Shown here piece by piece: positions 1-7,312 of a DNA stretch of 13,640 nucleotides. Origin of the DNA: Lysobacterales bacterium. Its GTDB lineage: Bacteria > Pseudomonadota > Gammaproteobacteria > Xanthomonadales > SZUA-36. A model generated the notes under the pieces. That model saw only the letters and a program-made list of their open reading frames with translations. It searched no databases and had not been told where the DNA came from. The stretch covers positions 1 to 13,640 of the forward strand of contig SHZL01000041.1 of assembly GCA_009692275.1 (NCBI GenBank), read 5' to 3'. Positions within the stretch are counted from its first letter, which is position 1. Every line of letters begins with the position of its first letter. Position numbers and translations under genes: made by a program.

Positions 1-24
1 AATTTCGCCGCCGGCTGCGGCCAA

Positions 25-1014
25 TCACCACGCGTGCAGGTGCGCCGCAGACACTGGCACTGCCTCCGCCAGGCTGTTGTACAGGACTTTTGCGCCGCTC
101 GCGGCCCAGCCAAAACCGTGACGGTGCAATTGTTCCAGAGTGGCCTCGCTGATGCCGCCCTCCGCAGGCCAACACCCTGCGGGAGTGCGCCCAAAGGCCT
201 GCTGGAACACGCGCACCGCCTCGGATAGATGCCAATCGCAGCGTTCCGTGCCTCCGCAATAGTTTGCGGACGGGAGCGGTGCATGCGGCATGGATTCGCG
301 CGCGCACTGCAGGTCCTGCAACAAGGGCAGTATGGGGTGTGCAAACGGCGTGACGGACAACTCCGCCCGCCCCGCTTCAGCCAGTGCGCGGTAGCGTGGC
401 AACAGGCCGCCACACACGTCCCCTACCAGTTGTAGCAGAGCACGCCGATCAGCGGCGCTATAGCCCCCCGCTTTCTCCTGCAATGCTACCGCTAATTCTT
501 CACTGCGCACCGACTCGCCCAGCCAGGCCAGCACGTACCAGACCAGCAGGTCATCGAGTTGCTGCCGTGGCAGGAATCGTCCTTCAGCCAGCGCCTGTTT
601 GGTCTCCCCGTGCAGGCGCGCATAGACTGCGAAGCGACTCTTCATCATCGCCTCGTTGACGCGCAACAGTGAACGCATCAGGGAGTGCATTGACGAATGG
701 GGCTCTGCACCTTCCGGCACCTGGCCTGCGAGGGCATCTAGGATTTCATCCCGGATGGGAACTGCGTGATCCAGGCAGGCGCGTATGCGTGCCGGGTAGT
801 CCTGTAACTGCTCAATCAGGACCGGAGAAAAATTGACCACGGCCCGGGCCAGCGGAATATTTTCCAGGTGGGCCGCCATATCGCTGTAGTCCTTGATGGC
901 GTGCAGCCAGGTCCATGGCCGCAGGTAAGCACCCAGGTAGCGGTAATCCGGCTGATGCATGTGCCAACACAGGACTACGTTGAGCTTGCCCAGCCCCTCT
1001 TCAGCCGGTCTCAC
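25..1014 (-). CDS. GH57 glycoside hydrolase, N-terminal part, probably interrupted by an in-frame stop
   Basis: This is a glycoside hydrolase family 57 enzyme (alpha-amylase or 4-alpha-glucanotransferase class) acting on alpha-1,4-glucans. Numbered from the TTG at 1029, motif I HMHQPDY is near residues 23-29, motif II TPFAHPILPLL at 227-237 and motif III GCWPAEGGIS at 285-294, with Glu290 as the expected nucleophile. It stops after 329-334 residues, whereas relatives run to about 550 or more. The FRDDGLSD-type region holding the acid/base Asp is missing. Translation past the TGA at 25-27 gives LAAAGGEI in the same frame, matching the family at that point, so a point nonsense mutation or a sequencing error is likely. 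The start is uncertain: GTG at 1014 overlaps the glgC stop as GTGA, and TTG at 1029 is the longest option. It is cotranscribed after glgC. The family is clear; whether the product works is not. Confidence 0.8.
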   Translation of the reverse strand: MRPAEEGLGKLNVVLCWHMHQPDYRYLGAYLRPWTWLHAIKDYSDMAAHLENIPLARAVVNFSPVLIEQLQDYPARIRACLDHAVPIRDEILDALAGQVPEGAEPHSSMHSLMRSLLRVNEAMMKSRFAVYARLHGETKQALAEGRFLPRQQLDDLLVWYVLAWLGESVRSEELAVALQEKAGGYSAADRRALLQLVGDVCGGLLPRYRALAEAGRAELSVTPFAHPILPLLQDLQCARESMPHAPLPSANYCGGTERCDWHLSEAVRVFQQAFGRTPAGCWPAEGGISEATLEQLHRHGFGWAASGAKVLYNSLAEAVPVSAAHLHAW

Positions 1015-2258
1015 AGCATGTGTTGGCAAACCAGGACAACCCCGTCATCCGTCACCGAGAATCGACGGCTGTCTTCAGGCGGGTTGCCGCCGATTACGGT
1101 GTTGTCCGGAATTTCACAGTACTCATCGATGATGGCCCGGGTGATGCGGCAGTTTTTACCGATGCGCACATGGGGCAATACCACGGCGCGGATGAGTTCG
1201 GATCTTTCCTCCACCCGCACATCGTAAAACAGCATGGACTGGTTGACCATGGCTCCTGAGACGATGCATCCACCGGAAATCATGGAGCTGACCGCCATGC
1301 CACGGCGATCGCCTGAGTCCAGCACGAACTTTGCTGGCGGCGCCTGTTCCTGGTAGGTCCAGATGGGCCACTCATCGTCGTACAGGTTGAGCTCAGGGTG
1401 GACCTGGATGAGTTCGATATTGGCCTGGAAGAATGCGTCAACGGTGCCGACATCACGCCAATAGCTCTGGGCCTTGGTGGCCACATCGTTGAACGGATAC
1501 GCGAAAACCCGACAATTTTGTATGCTGCCCGGGATGATGTTTTTGCCAAAGTCATGGTCAGAAGCAGGGTCGGCCGCGTCGGCCTTCAGTATATTCAGCA
1601 AAAATTCGCTGTTGAAAACATAAATGCCCATGGAGGCCAGGGCCACCTCGGGATTGCCGGGCATGGCCTGGGGTATTGCTGGTTTTTCGTCGAAACGCGT
1701 GATTCGATCGGTTCCATCGACCGTCATCACGCCAAATCCGGACGCTTCCTCCATCGGCACCTGCACCACGCCCACCGTGATATCGGCCTGGTTCTCTGCG
1801 TGGAAGGCTATCATCGGACCATAGTCCATCTTGTAAATGTGATCCCCGGCCAGCACGATGACGTATTCGGGCTTATGCTGTTCGATCAGGTCAATATTCT
1901 GGTACACCGAGTCTGCAGTACCTTTGTACCAGGACTTGTCCACCTGCTGCTGGGCAGGCACGATCTGGATAAACTCCCCGAGTTCACCGCGCAGGTAACC
2001 CCAGCCGCGATGCACATGCTGGATCAGTGAATGGGCCTTGTACTGGGTGAGTACAAACACTTGCCGGATGCCGGAGTTCACGCAGTTGGACAAGGGGAAA
2101 TCAATGATGCGGAATTTGCCGCCGAAGGGCGTAGCCGGCTTGGCGCGCGTGGCGGTCAGTTCGCCCAAACGCGTGCCGCGCCCGCCCGCCATGATCACCG
2201 CCATGGTGCTGCGCGTCAGACGGCTGACGAATCGGCTGGACTTGCGTGGAATGAGCAT
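1011..2258 (-). CDS. glgC: Glucose-1-phosphate adenylyltransferase (ADP-glucose pyrophosphorylase)
   Basis: GlgC makes ADP-glucose and pyrophosphate from glucose-1-phosphate and ATP, the committed and allosterically controlled step of bacterial glycogen synthesis in the cytosol. The 415-aa length is normal for the family. The nucleotide-binding loop GGRGTRL is at residues 25-31, followed by KPATPFGGKFRIIDFPLSNC at 40-59. AGDHIYKMDY at 137-146 carries the catalytic Asp139. RFDEKP at 188-193 holds the Lys that contacts glucose-1-phosphate, and SMGIYVF is at 209-215. The C-terminal 100 residues have the isoleucine- and glycine-rich pattern of a left-handed beta-helix. The start is the ATG at 2258, with an AGGAGG ribosome site 11 bases upstream. 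Met19 lies just before the nucleotide loop and would remove the usual N-terminal extension, so it is unlikely. The gene is divergent from glgB and is followed by the GH57 gene with a short overlap. Confidence 0.97.
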   Translation of the reverse strand: MLIPRKSSRFVSRLTRSTMAVIMAGGRGTRLGELTATRAKPATPFGGKFRIIDFPLSNCVNSGIRQVFVLTQYKAHSLIQHVHRGWGYLRGELGEFIQIVPAQQQVDKSWYKGTADSVYQNIDLIEQHKPEYVIVLAGDHIYKMDYGPMIAFHAENQADITVGVVQVPMEEASGFGVMTVDGTDRITRFDEKPAIPQAMPGNPEVALASMGIYVFNSEFLLNILKADAADPASDHDFGKNIIPGSIQNCRVFAYPFNDVATKAQSYWRDVGTVDAFFQANIELIQVHPELNLYDDEWPIWTYQEQAPPAKFVLDSGDRRGMAVSSMISGGCIVSGAMVNQSMLFYDVRVEERSELIRAVVLPHVRIGKNCRITRAIIDEYCEIPDNTVIGGNPPEDSRRFSVTDDGVVLVCQHML

Positions 2259-2305
2259 TTAACTATCCGCCTCCTGTGCATCATGGAATAATGAAACCTG
2301 GATTC

Positions 2306-2334
2306 ATCATACGTCCTTAAGCGACGTAAATCAG
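2306..2334 (-). promoter_or_regulatory. Candidate sigma70-type promoter of glgC
   Basis: On the minus strand a good -10 box TATGAT (2311-2306) lies 17 bases from a weak -35 box CTGATT (2334-2329). Transcription would start near 2299 and give a leader of about 40 bases before the glgC ATG. Only the -10 is convincing; the -35 matches 3 of 6 consensus bases. This is a call by eye. Confidence 0.35.
2311..2327. promoter_or_regulatory. Dyad in the glgC-glgB divergent region, possible operator
   Basis: ACGTC at 2311-2315 is mirrored by GACGT at 2323-2327. Between them is CTTAAG, itself a palindrome, plus one extra base. The 17-base element lies between the proposed -35 and -10 boxes of glgC and 70 bases before the glgB start, where one regulator could control both genes. 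No regulator family is recognised from it. Confidence 0.3.
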
Positions 2335-2396
2335 CACATACACCCGGGGAATTTCGCATTCGCAAGCCGCGCAACAAGAAGACCGTAACCACGCCG

Positions 2397-4595
2397 GTGC
2401 AACTGCCCTCATTCGAGGACATAGCCAGGCTGTCTGCGGCCGAGCACGGTGATCCGTTTGCCTTTCTCGGCCGCCACGAGACTGCTGATGGCGAGGTTTT
2501 GCGTTGCTTCCTGCCCTGTACGCGGCAAGCGTGGGTGGGAGACGCAAGCCGGCCCATGACCCGTTTCCCCGATTCGGACCTGTTTGAATACCTCGGAGAT
2601 TTTTCCGCTATCGGGCCACACCCGCTCATCCTGCGGGAAACGGAACACGGGGAGCGCCTGTCGGCGCACGACCCCTATTGCTTCGCGCCCATGCTCAACC
2701 CGGCAGCCATGCGGTCCTTCCAGGACGGGCACCATTACGCGGTCCACAACCTGCTGGGCGCGCATCGCTATACCGTCGAGGGGATAGACGGAACGCTGTT
2801 TGCCGTGTGGGCGCCGGGTGCCGGCCGGGTCAGCGTGGTTGGGGATTTCAACGCCTGGGACGGCCGGCGTCACCCGATGCGCTTCCATGCACTGGAAGGT
2901 ATCTGGGAACTGTTTATTCCCGGCCTGGAACAGGGCACATACAAATTCGAAATCCGTAATGCTGCGACTGCCGAGATTTTGCTGAAATCCGATCCCTTCG
3001 CACGCTGGAGCGAACAGCGCCCGGCCACTGCCAGCCTGATCGCTGCTGCATCGACCTATGCCTGGGCTGATGACCGCTGGTTGCGCAACCGGCCCCGGGC
3101 CAACTCGCTGCAACAGCCGCTATCGATCTACGAAGTGCACCTGGGTTCCTGGCGGCTCACGGATGATGGCAGCTTCATGGGCTATCGCGAGCTTGCAGTG
3201 CAATTGTGCGAGCATGTGCGCAAGCTGGGCTTTACCCATATTGAACTGCTGCCGATGAAGGAGCATCCCCTGGACGAATCCTGGGGCTACCAGTCCACCG
3301 GTTATTTTGCCCCCACCAGCCGGCATGGCCAGCCGGATGACTTTCGCGCCTTCGTTGACCATTGCCATCAACAGGGCATTGGCGTGCTGCTCGACTGGGT
3401 GCCTGCACACTTCCCCAGGGATGCCCATGCCCTGGCGCGCTTTGACGGCACTGCCCTGTTCGAGTATCCCGACCCGGCAAAAGCCGAACAGCGCGACTGG
3501 GGCACATTGATGTTCAATTACGAACGCAACGAGGTGCGCAGTTTCCTTATTTCCAGCGCACTTTACTGGTTGCAGGAATTTCATCTCGACGGATTGCGGG
3601 TTGATGCCGTTGCCGCGATGCTCTACCTGAATTTCTCCCGCCAGGCGGATAGCTGGACTCCCAACAAGTTCGGCGGGCACCACAACATTGAAGCCATTGA
3701 GTTCCTGCGTGAACTGAACGGCGCAGTGCGGCGCGAATGCCCCGCGTGCCTGATGGTGGCGGAAGAATCCAGCGACTGGCACGGAGTAACCCACGACCTG
3801 GACAAAGGCGGCCTGGGTTTTCACCTGAAATGGAATATGGGCTGGATGCACGACACGCTTAACTACATGAGCAAAATTTCGATTCACCGGCAGCTTCACC
3901 AGGACTGGCTGACCTTTGGTACTGTTTATATCTTCAATGAACACTTCATTCTGCCTTTGTCCCACGACGAAGTAGTGCACCTCAAGAAATCACTGTTCGG
4001 GCGCATGCCGGGGGATGAATGGCAGCGCTTCGCCAACCTGCGCCTGCTGTATTGCTACCAGTGGTTCTTTCCCGGCAAGAAATTGCTGTTCATGGGCGGA
4101 GAGTTCGCCCAGGAAGGGGAATGGGATGCTGCTGCCAGCCTGCCCTGGCCGCGCGCTGCACAACCCATGGCAATGGCGACCAGCCACCTGCTCAGCATGT
4201 TGAATCGCTTGCATTCACAGCATCCTGCCTTGTCGCAGTGGGATTGCGATGCGCGCGGCTTTGAGTGGCTGGATGGTGAAGACCGGCTGAATTCCGTTAT
4301 TTGCTTCCTGCGACACAGCGCCGGTGAAGCGCTGATCATCGTGCTGAATTTCACTCCTGAGCCCAGGATGTCGTACCGTATCCCGGTGCATGACCCTGGA
4401 ACCTTCCAGGAGTTGTTCAATTCCGATGCAAAAGAATTTGGCGGTACCGGTCAATACCGGCAAAATCTGCTGCTATCGGAGCCCGTTGCGCATCGCGGCC
4501 GGCAGCATAGCCTTGTGTTGAATCTGCCGCCGTTGGCCGCATTGGTGCTACAACGTGTGCCGCACGGGAAAAATTCACCACCTGGAAAAATCTGA
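2397..4595 (+). CDS. glgB: 1,4-alpha-glucan branching enzyme
   Basis: GlgB (GH13) cuts alpha-1,4-glucan chains and rejoins them as alpha-1,6 branches during glycogen synthesis. The 732 aa match the usual length of about 730. After an N-terminal module there is a CBM48 domain with GTLFAVWAPGAGRVSVVGDF at 132-151. The catalytic barrel follows, with DWVPAHF at 333-339, GLRVDAVAAMLY at 399-410 (nucleophile Asp403), AEESSDW at 455-461 (acid/base Glu456) and LSHDEVVH at 521-528 (stabiliser Asp524). These are two residues below the E. coli numbering D405, E458 and D526, so the full triad is present. The start is GTG at 2397: the frame is open back to 2295 without an ATG, GTG or TTG, and the length fits. 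Its ribosome site is poor (AAGAAG about 17 bases upstream), suggesting weak initiation or an unrecognised signal. The ATP-grasp gene follows after one base. Confidence 0.97.
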   Translation: MQLPSFEDIARLSAAEHGDPFAFLGRHETADGEVLRCFLPCTRQAWVGDASRPMTRFPDSDLFEYLGDFSAIGPHPLILRETEHGERLSAHDPYCFAPMLNPAAMRSFQDGHHYAVHNLLGAHRYTVEGIDGTLFAVWAPGAGRVSVVGDFNAWDGRRHPMRFHALEGIWELFIPGLEQGTYKFEIRNAATAEILLKSDPFARWSEQRPATASLIAAASTYAWADDRWLRNRPRANSLQQPLSIYEVHLGSWRLTDDGSFMGYRELAVQLCEHVRKLGFTHIELLPMKEHPLDESWGYQSTGYFAPTSRHGQPDDFRAFVDHCHQQGIGVLLDWVPAHFPRDAHALARFDGTALFEYPDPAKAEQRDWGTLMFNYERNEVRSFLISSALYWLQEFHLDGLRVDAVAAMLYLNFSRQADSWTPNKFGGHHNIEAIEFLRELNGAVRRECPACLMVAEESSDWHGVTHDLDKGGLGFHLKWNMGWMHDTLNYMSKISIHRQLHQDWLTFGTVYIFNEHFILPLSHDEVVHLKKSLFGRMPGDEWQRFANLRLLYCYQWFFPGKKLLFMGGEFAQEGEWDAAASLPWPRAAQPMAMATSHLLSMLNRLHSQHPALSQWDCDARGFEWLDGEDRLNSVICFLRHSAGEALIIVLNFTPEPRMSYRIPVHDPGTFQELFNSDAKEFGGTGQYRQNLLLSEPVAHRGRQHSLVLNLPPLAALVLQRVPHGKNSPPGKI

Positions 4596-4596
4596 A

Positions 4597-6183
4597 ATGG
4601 ACAGACCCGTACAAGAAAAATCCGTACAAGCAAGACCCGCAGCCAGCAACGAGGAATTCCAGCGCCTGCAGGACAAACTGCTGCCCATCTGGACCGCGAC
4701 CCACTCCAGTGACTCGTTTCCACACACCTCGGTGATCGTGCCTTCACTCAGCGTGGACCAGGAGGAGTTAAGCAAGGTGCAGGGTGCATCGTTCTATGAA
4801 GAGCGCCTGTTGTTTGCCCTCATCCGCCTGCGCAACCCCAATGCGCGCCTGATTTACGTGACCAGCCAGCCGGTGCATCCCGATGTAGTGGACTACTACC
4901 TGCAACTGTTGGTGGGCGTACCGGCTGCGCACGCCAAGCGCAGACTGCAGATGCTGTGTCTGTATGATGCCAGCCCGCGGCCTCTCACCGAAAAAGTACT
5001 TGAACGTCCGCGGGTGCTGGCACGCTTGCGCGAGTGGATCAGCGAACACCAGCCGGCTTACCTGACCTGCTACAACACCACCATGCTGGAGCGCCGCCTG
5101 GCATTGGAACTGCACATACCATTGAACGGCGTTGACCCCGCGCTGCTTGCGCTGGGTACCAAGTCGGGCAGCAGGCAAACCTTCATTGCCGCAGATGTGC
5201 CCTGCCCTGCGGGGTTTGAAAACCTTCACTCCGAGGCCGACATCGTCAATGCCTTATGCCAACTGGCAGAACTTCGCCCGGGCATTCGCCGCGCAGTTGT
5301 GAAGATCAACGAAGGCTTTTCCGGCGAAGGCAACGGGGTATTTACCTACCCATCCGCACCCGCGGATGCCAACCCTGTCCGGGCCAGTCTGCAACAGTTG
5401 GAGTGGTCGTCCAATCTCGAGAATATTGATTCTTTCTTACGTAAATACAATGCGATGGGTGGCATTGTCGAGGAAATGATAGAAGCCGAAGAAGTGCGCT
5501 CCCCTAGTGTGCAGATGCGCATCCAGCCGGACGGTTCAACCGTGCTGGTATCCAGCCACGAGCAGGTGCTGGGCGGAAAAACCGGGCAGGTTTACCTCGG
5601 CTGCCGTTTCCCCGCCCGGCAGGAATACCGGGCACTGATCCAGCAGCAGGCATTGCGCATTGGCCAGGTGCTCAGCCGCAAGGGTGTGATTGGAAGGTTC
5701 GGCATTGATTTCCTGTTAAGCCGCGCTGCCGGGGGCCCCTGGCAATCGCATGCGCTGGAAATCAACCTGCGCATGGGGGGAACCACACCCCCGTTTCATG
5801 CGCTGGAGTTCCTGACCTCGGGTGAGCTCAACCCGGAAACCGGCATATTTCATGCGCCCGCCGGGCAGGAAAAATTCTATAGCGCCACGGACAATCTCAA
5901 ATCACCAGCCTACCGCGGCTTGCTGCCGGAGGACCTGTTCGACATCATCATTCGCAACAACATCCACTACCAGCCCGACAGCGGCACCGGTGTGTTGTTT
6001 TACATGATTGGCGCGCTGTCCCAGTTCGGCAAACTGGGCATGACCTGCATTGGCAACAGCCCGGAACAGGCCGGTGATCTATTTCAACGCACCGTGGCCC
6101 TGCTCGACAAGGAAACCGGCCACGGCGATGCCACGCACGAGGAATTGGGGCCGCTGTTCGACAACACCGTCAGGATGGAATAG
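4597..6183 (+). CDS. ATP-grasp ligase, PGM1-related (peptide ligase type)
   Basis: This 528-aa protein resembles the ATP-grasp ligases related to PGM1 of pheganomycin biosynthesis, which join a carboxylate to an amine by way of an acyl-phosphate. An N-terminal pre-ATP-grasp region (about 40-200, with SVIVPSLSVD and RLIYVTSQPVHP) precedes the ATP-grasp core. VVKINEGFSGEGN at 234-246 supplies the ATP-binding Lys and Gly loop. RFGIDFLL at 367-374 and HALEINLRMGGTTPPF at 385-400 carry the Mg-binding Glu388 and Asn390. The tail, with GTGVLFYMIGALSQFGKLG near 463-481, matches the PGM1-type C-terminal region. The start is ATG 4597, chosen over a start 42 bases upstream inside glgB, because the TGA-A-ATG spacing favours coupling. 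GGAAAAA lies 6-8 bases ahead. The substrate is unknown. A link to glycogen metabolism is inferred only from position. Confidence 0.85.
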   Translation: MDRPVQEKSVQARPAASNEEFQRLQDKLLPIWTATHSSDSFPHTSVIVPSLSVDQEELSKVQGASFYEERLLFALIRLRNPNARLIYVTSQPVHPDVVDYYLQLLVGVPAAHAKRRLQMLCLYDASPRPLTEKVLERPRVLARLREWISEHQPAYLTCYNTTMLERRLALELHIPLNGVDPALLALGTKSGSRQTFIAADVPCPAGFENLHSEADIVNALCQLAELRPGIRRAVVKINEGFSGEGNGVFTYPSAPADANPVRASLQQLEWSSNLENIDSFLRKYNAMGGIVEEMIEAEEVRSPSVQMRIQPDGSTVLVSSHEQVLGGKTGQVYLGCRFPARQEYRALIQQQALRIGQVLSRKGVIGRFGIDFLLSRAAGGPWQSHALEINLRMGGTTPPFHALEFLTSGELNPETGIFHAPAGQEKFYSATDNLKSPAYRGLLPEDLFDIIIRNNIHYQPDSGTGVLFYMIGALSQFGKLGMTCIGNSPEQAGDLFQRTVALLDKETGHGDATHEELGPLFDNTVRME

Positions 6184-6329
6184 CGCCGCCATCAGTTCCA
6201 AAATTCCCGCGAGTGCCAGATTTCACCATCATAGCTTTGAATCCCGCATGGCCAATCGCCAGAACGGCGAACCGGCGCGCGCAATTTCGGAGCTGCGAAG
6301 CAGCGTAGAAATTGTCGCCGTGCAGCCGA
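6184..6329. other. Gene-free spacer at the left edge of the island
   Basis: No convincing gene lies between the ATP-grasp stop and the vapB promoter. Short open frames exist on the minus strand (one reads GDWPCGIQSYDGEIWH and ends at a TGA just downstream of the ATP-grasp gene), but they lack a start or ribosome site and match no family I can name. The spacer holds the stem-loop at 6273-6320. This is where the ancestral glycogen cluster gives way to island sequence. Confidence 0.4.
6273..6320. repeat. Long imperfect stem-loop
   Basis: A nested inverted repeat: CGGCG (6273-6277) pairs with CGCCG (6316-6320), CAATTTC (6282-6288) with GAAATTG (6308-6314), and GCTGC (6292-6296) with GCAGC (6300-6304) around a GAA loop. 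A 3-by-3 internal loop and a 4-versus-1 bulge interrupt the stem. No run of T follows on either side, so it is not a classical terminator. It could be a transcription barrier after the glycogen operon, a repeated extragenic element or a recombination structure. Confidence 0.55.
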
Positions 6330-6359
6330 TTGTTAATGTTTCTTTGCGCATGCTAGAGT
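6330..6359 (+). promoter_or_regulatory. Candidate promoter of vapBC pair 1 (extended -10)
   Basis: TTGTTA (6330-6335) is an acceptable -35 box. TAGAGT (6354-6359) follows after 18 bases and is preceded by TGC, giving the extended -10 form TGnTAnAnT. The proposed start lies about 30 bases before the vapB ATG. Gene cassettes of the toxin-antitoxin type usually carry their own promoter, which fits. Confidence 0.4.
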
Positions 6360-6385
6360 GTGTACAGAAAGAAGATAAATACACA
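6359..6385. promoter_or_regulatory. Inverted repeat ahead of vapB pair 1, possible operator
   Basis: TGTGTA (6359-6364) and TACACA (6380-6385) are a perfect 6-bp inverted repeat with a 15-base spacer, lying between the proposed -10 box and the ribosome site AGGTGA (6387-6392). VapB-VapC complexes are known to repress their own operons by binding such repeats. The assignment is from position only. Confidence 0.35.
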
Positions 6386-6395
6386 TAGGTGATTT

Positions 6396-6590
6396 ATGAG
6401 AACCAACATTGTCATAGACGACAAACTAATGGCTGATGCCCTCAAGGCGTCTGGATACCGCACCAAAAGAGAAGCTGTAGAACAAGGGCTTAAGTTGCTT
6501 GTTCGCCGGAGCCAACAGCAGGATATTCGCAAATTGCGCGGCCGAGTTAAATGGGAAGGCGACCTGGATGAAATGCGGGGCGGCAAATGA
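6396..6590 (+). CDS. vapB: VapB-type antitoxin, pair 1
   Basis: A 64-aa antitoxin of the type II VapBC class. It should bind and neutralise the VapC made by the next gene and repress the operon. The N-terminus RTNIVIDDKL is the beta-strand of a DNA-binding domain, followed by helices with TKREAVEQGLKLLVRR. The C-terminal tail IRKLRGRVKWEGDLDEMR is the motif that, in relatives, enters the toxin active site. Initiation is well supported: AGGTGA is followed by TTT and ATG. The stop overlaps the vapC start as ATGA, which is typical translational coupling. Transcription probably starts at 6330-6359. Closely related pairs occur widely in chromosomes and integron cassettes. Confidence 0.9.
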   Translation: MRTNIVIDDKLMADALKASGYRTKREAVEQGLKLLVRRSQQQDIRKLRGRVKWEGDLDEMRGGK

Positions 6591-6988
6591 TACTGGTCGA
6601 TACCAGCGTATGGATCGACTACTTCAACGGGATTCACAACAAGCATACCGACACACTCGATTCCGGGATTGTCCAAGGCATTGTCGCAATTGGTGATCTG
6701 ATTTTCCTGGAGATCCTCCAGGGTATTCGCGATGACCGCGACTACCGTATGACCGAGCAGACATTGTTGTCGCTGGAACGGTTTGAGATGTTTGGCAAAG
6801 GCACGTCTGAAAAGTGCGCTGAGAACTACCGCGCGCTACGCAAAAAAGGAATCACCATCCGCAAGACAACAGACGTCATCATCGCGACTTTCTGTATTGA
6901 GCAAAGAATGCCATTGCTCTTCATTGATCGAAACTTTATTCCCTTTGTCGATCATCTTGGGTTGTCCTCCGCGCTGCGGGAAACATAA
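6587..6988 (+). CDS. vapC: VapC-type PIN-domain ribonuclease toxin, pair 1
   Basis: A 133-aa PIN-domain endoribonuclease, the toxin half of a VapBC pair. Members of this family cleave RNA with Mg at an acidic centre, often tRNA or rRNA. All expected acidic residues are present: Asp5 in VDTSVWIDYF, Glu42 in LIFLEILQG, Asp96 in RKTTDVIIATFC and Asp114 in LLFIDRNF. The length is normal and there is no sign of decay. The ATG overlaps the vapB stop by four bases. The TAA stop at 6986-6988 lies inside the outer arm of the attC-like site at 6984-7043, the arrangement expected when a gene and its attC move together as an integron cassette. The particular RNA target cannot be told from sequence. Confidence 0.92.
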   Translation: MILVDTSVWIDYFNGIHNKHTDTLDSGIVQGIVAIGDLIFLEILQGIRDDRDYRMTEQTLLSLERFEMFGKGTSEKCAENYRALRKKGITIRKTTDVIIATFCIEQRMPLLFIDRNFIPFVDHLGLSSALRET

Positions 6989-7043
6989 ACGTGGCGCTCA
7001 GCGGCGCCTGCTTGCGGGCGTCCGCTGCGGCGCAGGGTTATGC
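6984..7043 (+). repeat. attC-like integron recombination site
   Basis: A 60-bp imperfect palindrome with attC layout. Outer arms CATAA (6984-6988) and TTATG (7038-7042) pair, and C6990 pairs with G7037. An interrupted spacer contains GCGC pairs (6994-6997 with 7030-7033). Inner arms CAGCGG (6999-7004) and CCGCTG (7022-7027) pair, then CGCC (7005-7008) pairs with GGCG (7017-7020), leaving T7021 unpaired. The right end GTTATGC (7037-7043) differs from the core GTTRRRY at one position. Length and the extrahelical base fit short attC sites. It directly follows vapC pair 1, whose stop is within it. The integrase remnant at 8048-8356 supports the reading. Confidence 0.7.
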
Positions 7044-7312
7044 GTGAGCAGTTCCTCCACCGACAATGGAGGCCTGCGTTTATGAGGCATTCGATGGCAG
7101 TTTGCGCAAACCGGTTGTAGATCTTTGATTGGATCGATGAGGCATTCCTCGCCGGCATCAGCCACCCGCCGCAGGTGATGGACCTCTATGTAGTCGGCAC
7201 CGATGTGGCCGTAAACCTGCTCATAGCTGAACCCGCACACACTGCAGTTGTACCCGTAATGCTCTATGCTCGCGACCAGCTGTGGAACCTCAATACAGGC
7301 GATGACCCGCAA
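6998..7312 (-). CDS. HNH endonuclease domain in a chimeric ORF
   Basis: This 104-residue frame carries a recognisable HNH nuclease domain: CSVCGF (Cys23, Cys26), YIEVHHLRRV with His45-His46, and DLQPVCANCH (Cys69, Cys72, His73). The catalytic His and the zinc-binding cysteines are present, so the domain could fold. Both ends look foreign. The first ~15 residues (RVIACIEVP) continue a transposase-like CPECGGKL ribbon encoded just upstream in the same frame, and the last ~15 (THNPAPQRTPASRRR) are read out of the attC. Full-length relatives have N-terminal sequence missing here. The only start is TTG at 7312, without a good ribosome site, and the frame is closed at TAG 7343-7345. It is convergent with vapC pair 1, nine bases apart. 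Probably a gene fragment; expression is doubtful. Confidence 0.6.
   Translation of the reverse strand: MRVIACIEVPQLVASIEHYGYNCSVCGFSYEQVYGHIGADYIEVHHLRRVADAGEECLIDPIKDLQPVCANCHRMPHKRRPPLSVEELLTHNPAPQRTPASRRR

Noticed and set aside
1398..2030. Open frame of 210 codons on the plus strand inside glgC
   Set aside because: Antisense of a fully conserved glgC, with no ribosome site or domain.
3120..3980. Open frame of 286 codons on the minus strand inside glgB
   Set aside because: glgB has every catalytic motif on the plus strand; the antisense product resembles nothing.
6282..6338. Possible second attC or attI ending in GTTAATG before vapBC pair 1
   Set aside because: The stem-loop arms do not have attC spacing and GTTAATG has no matching left arm, so it was kept as an unexplained stem-loop only.
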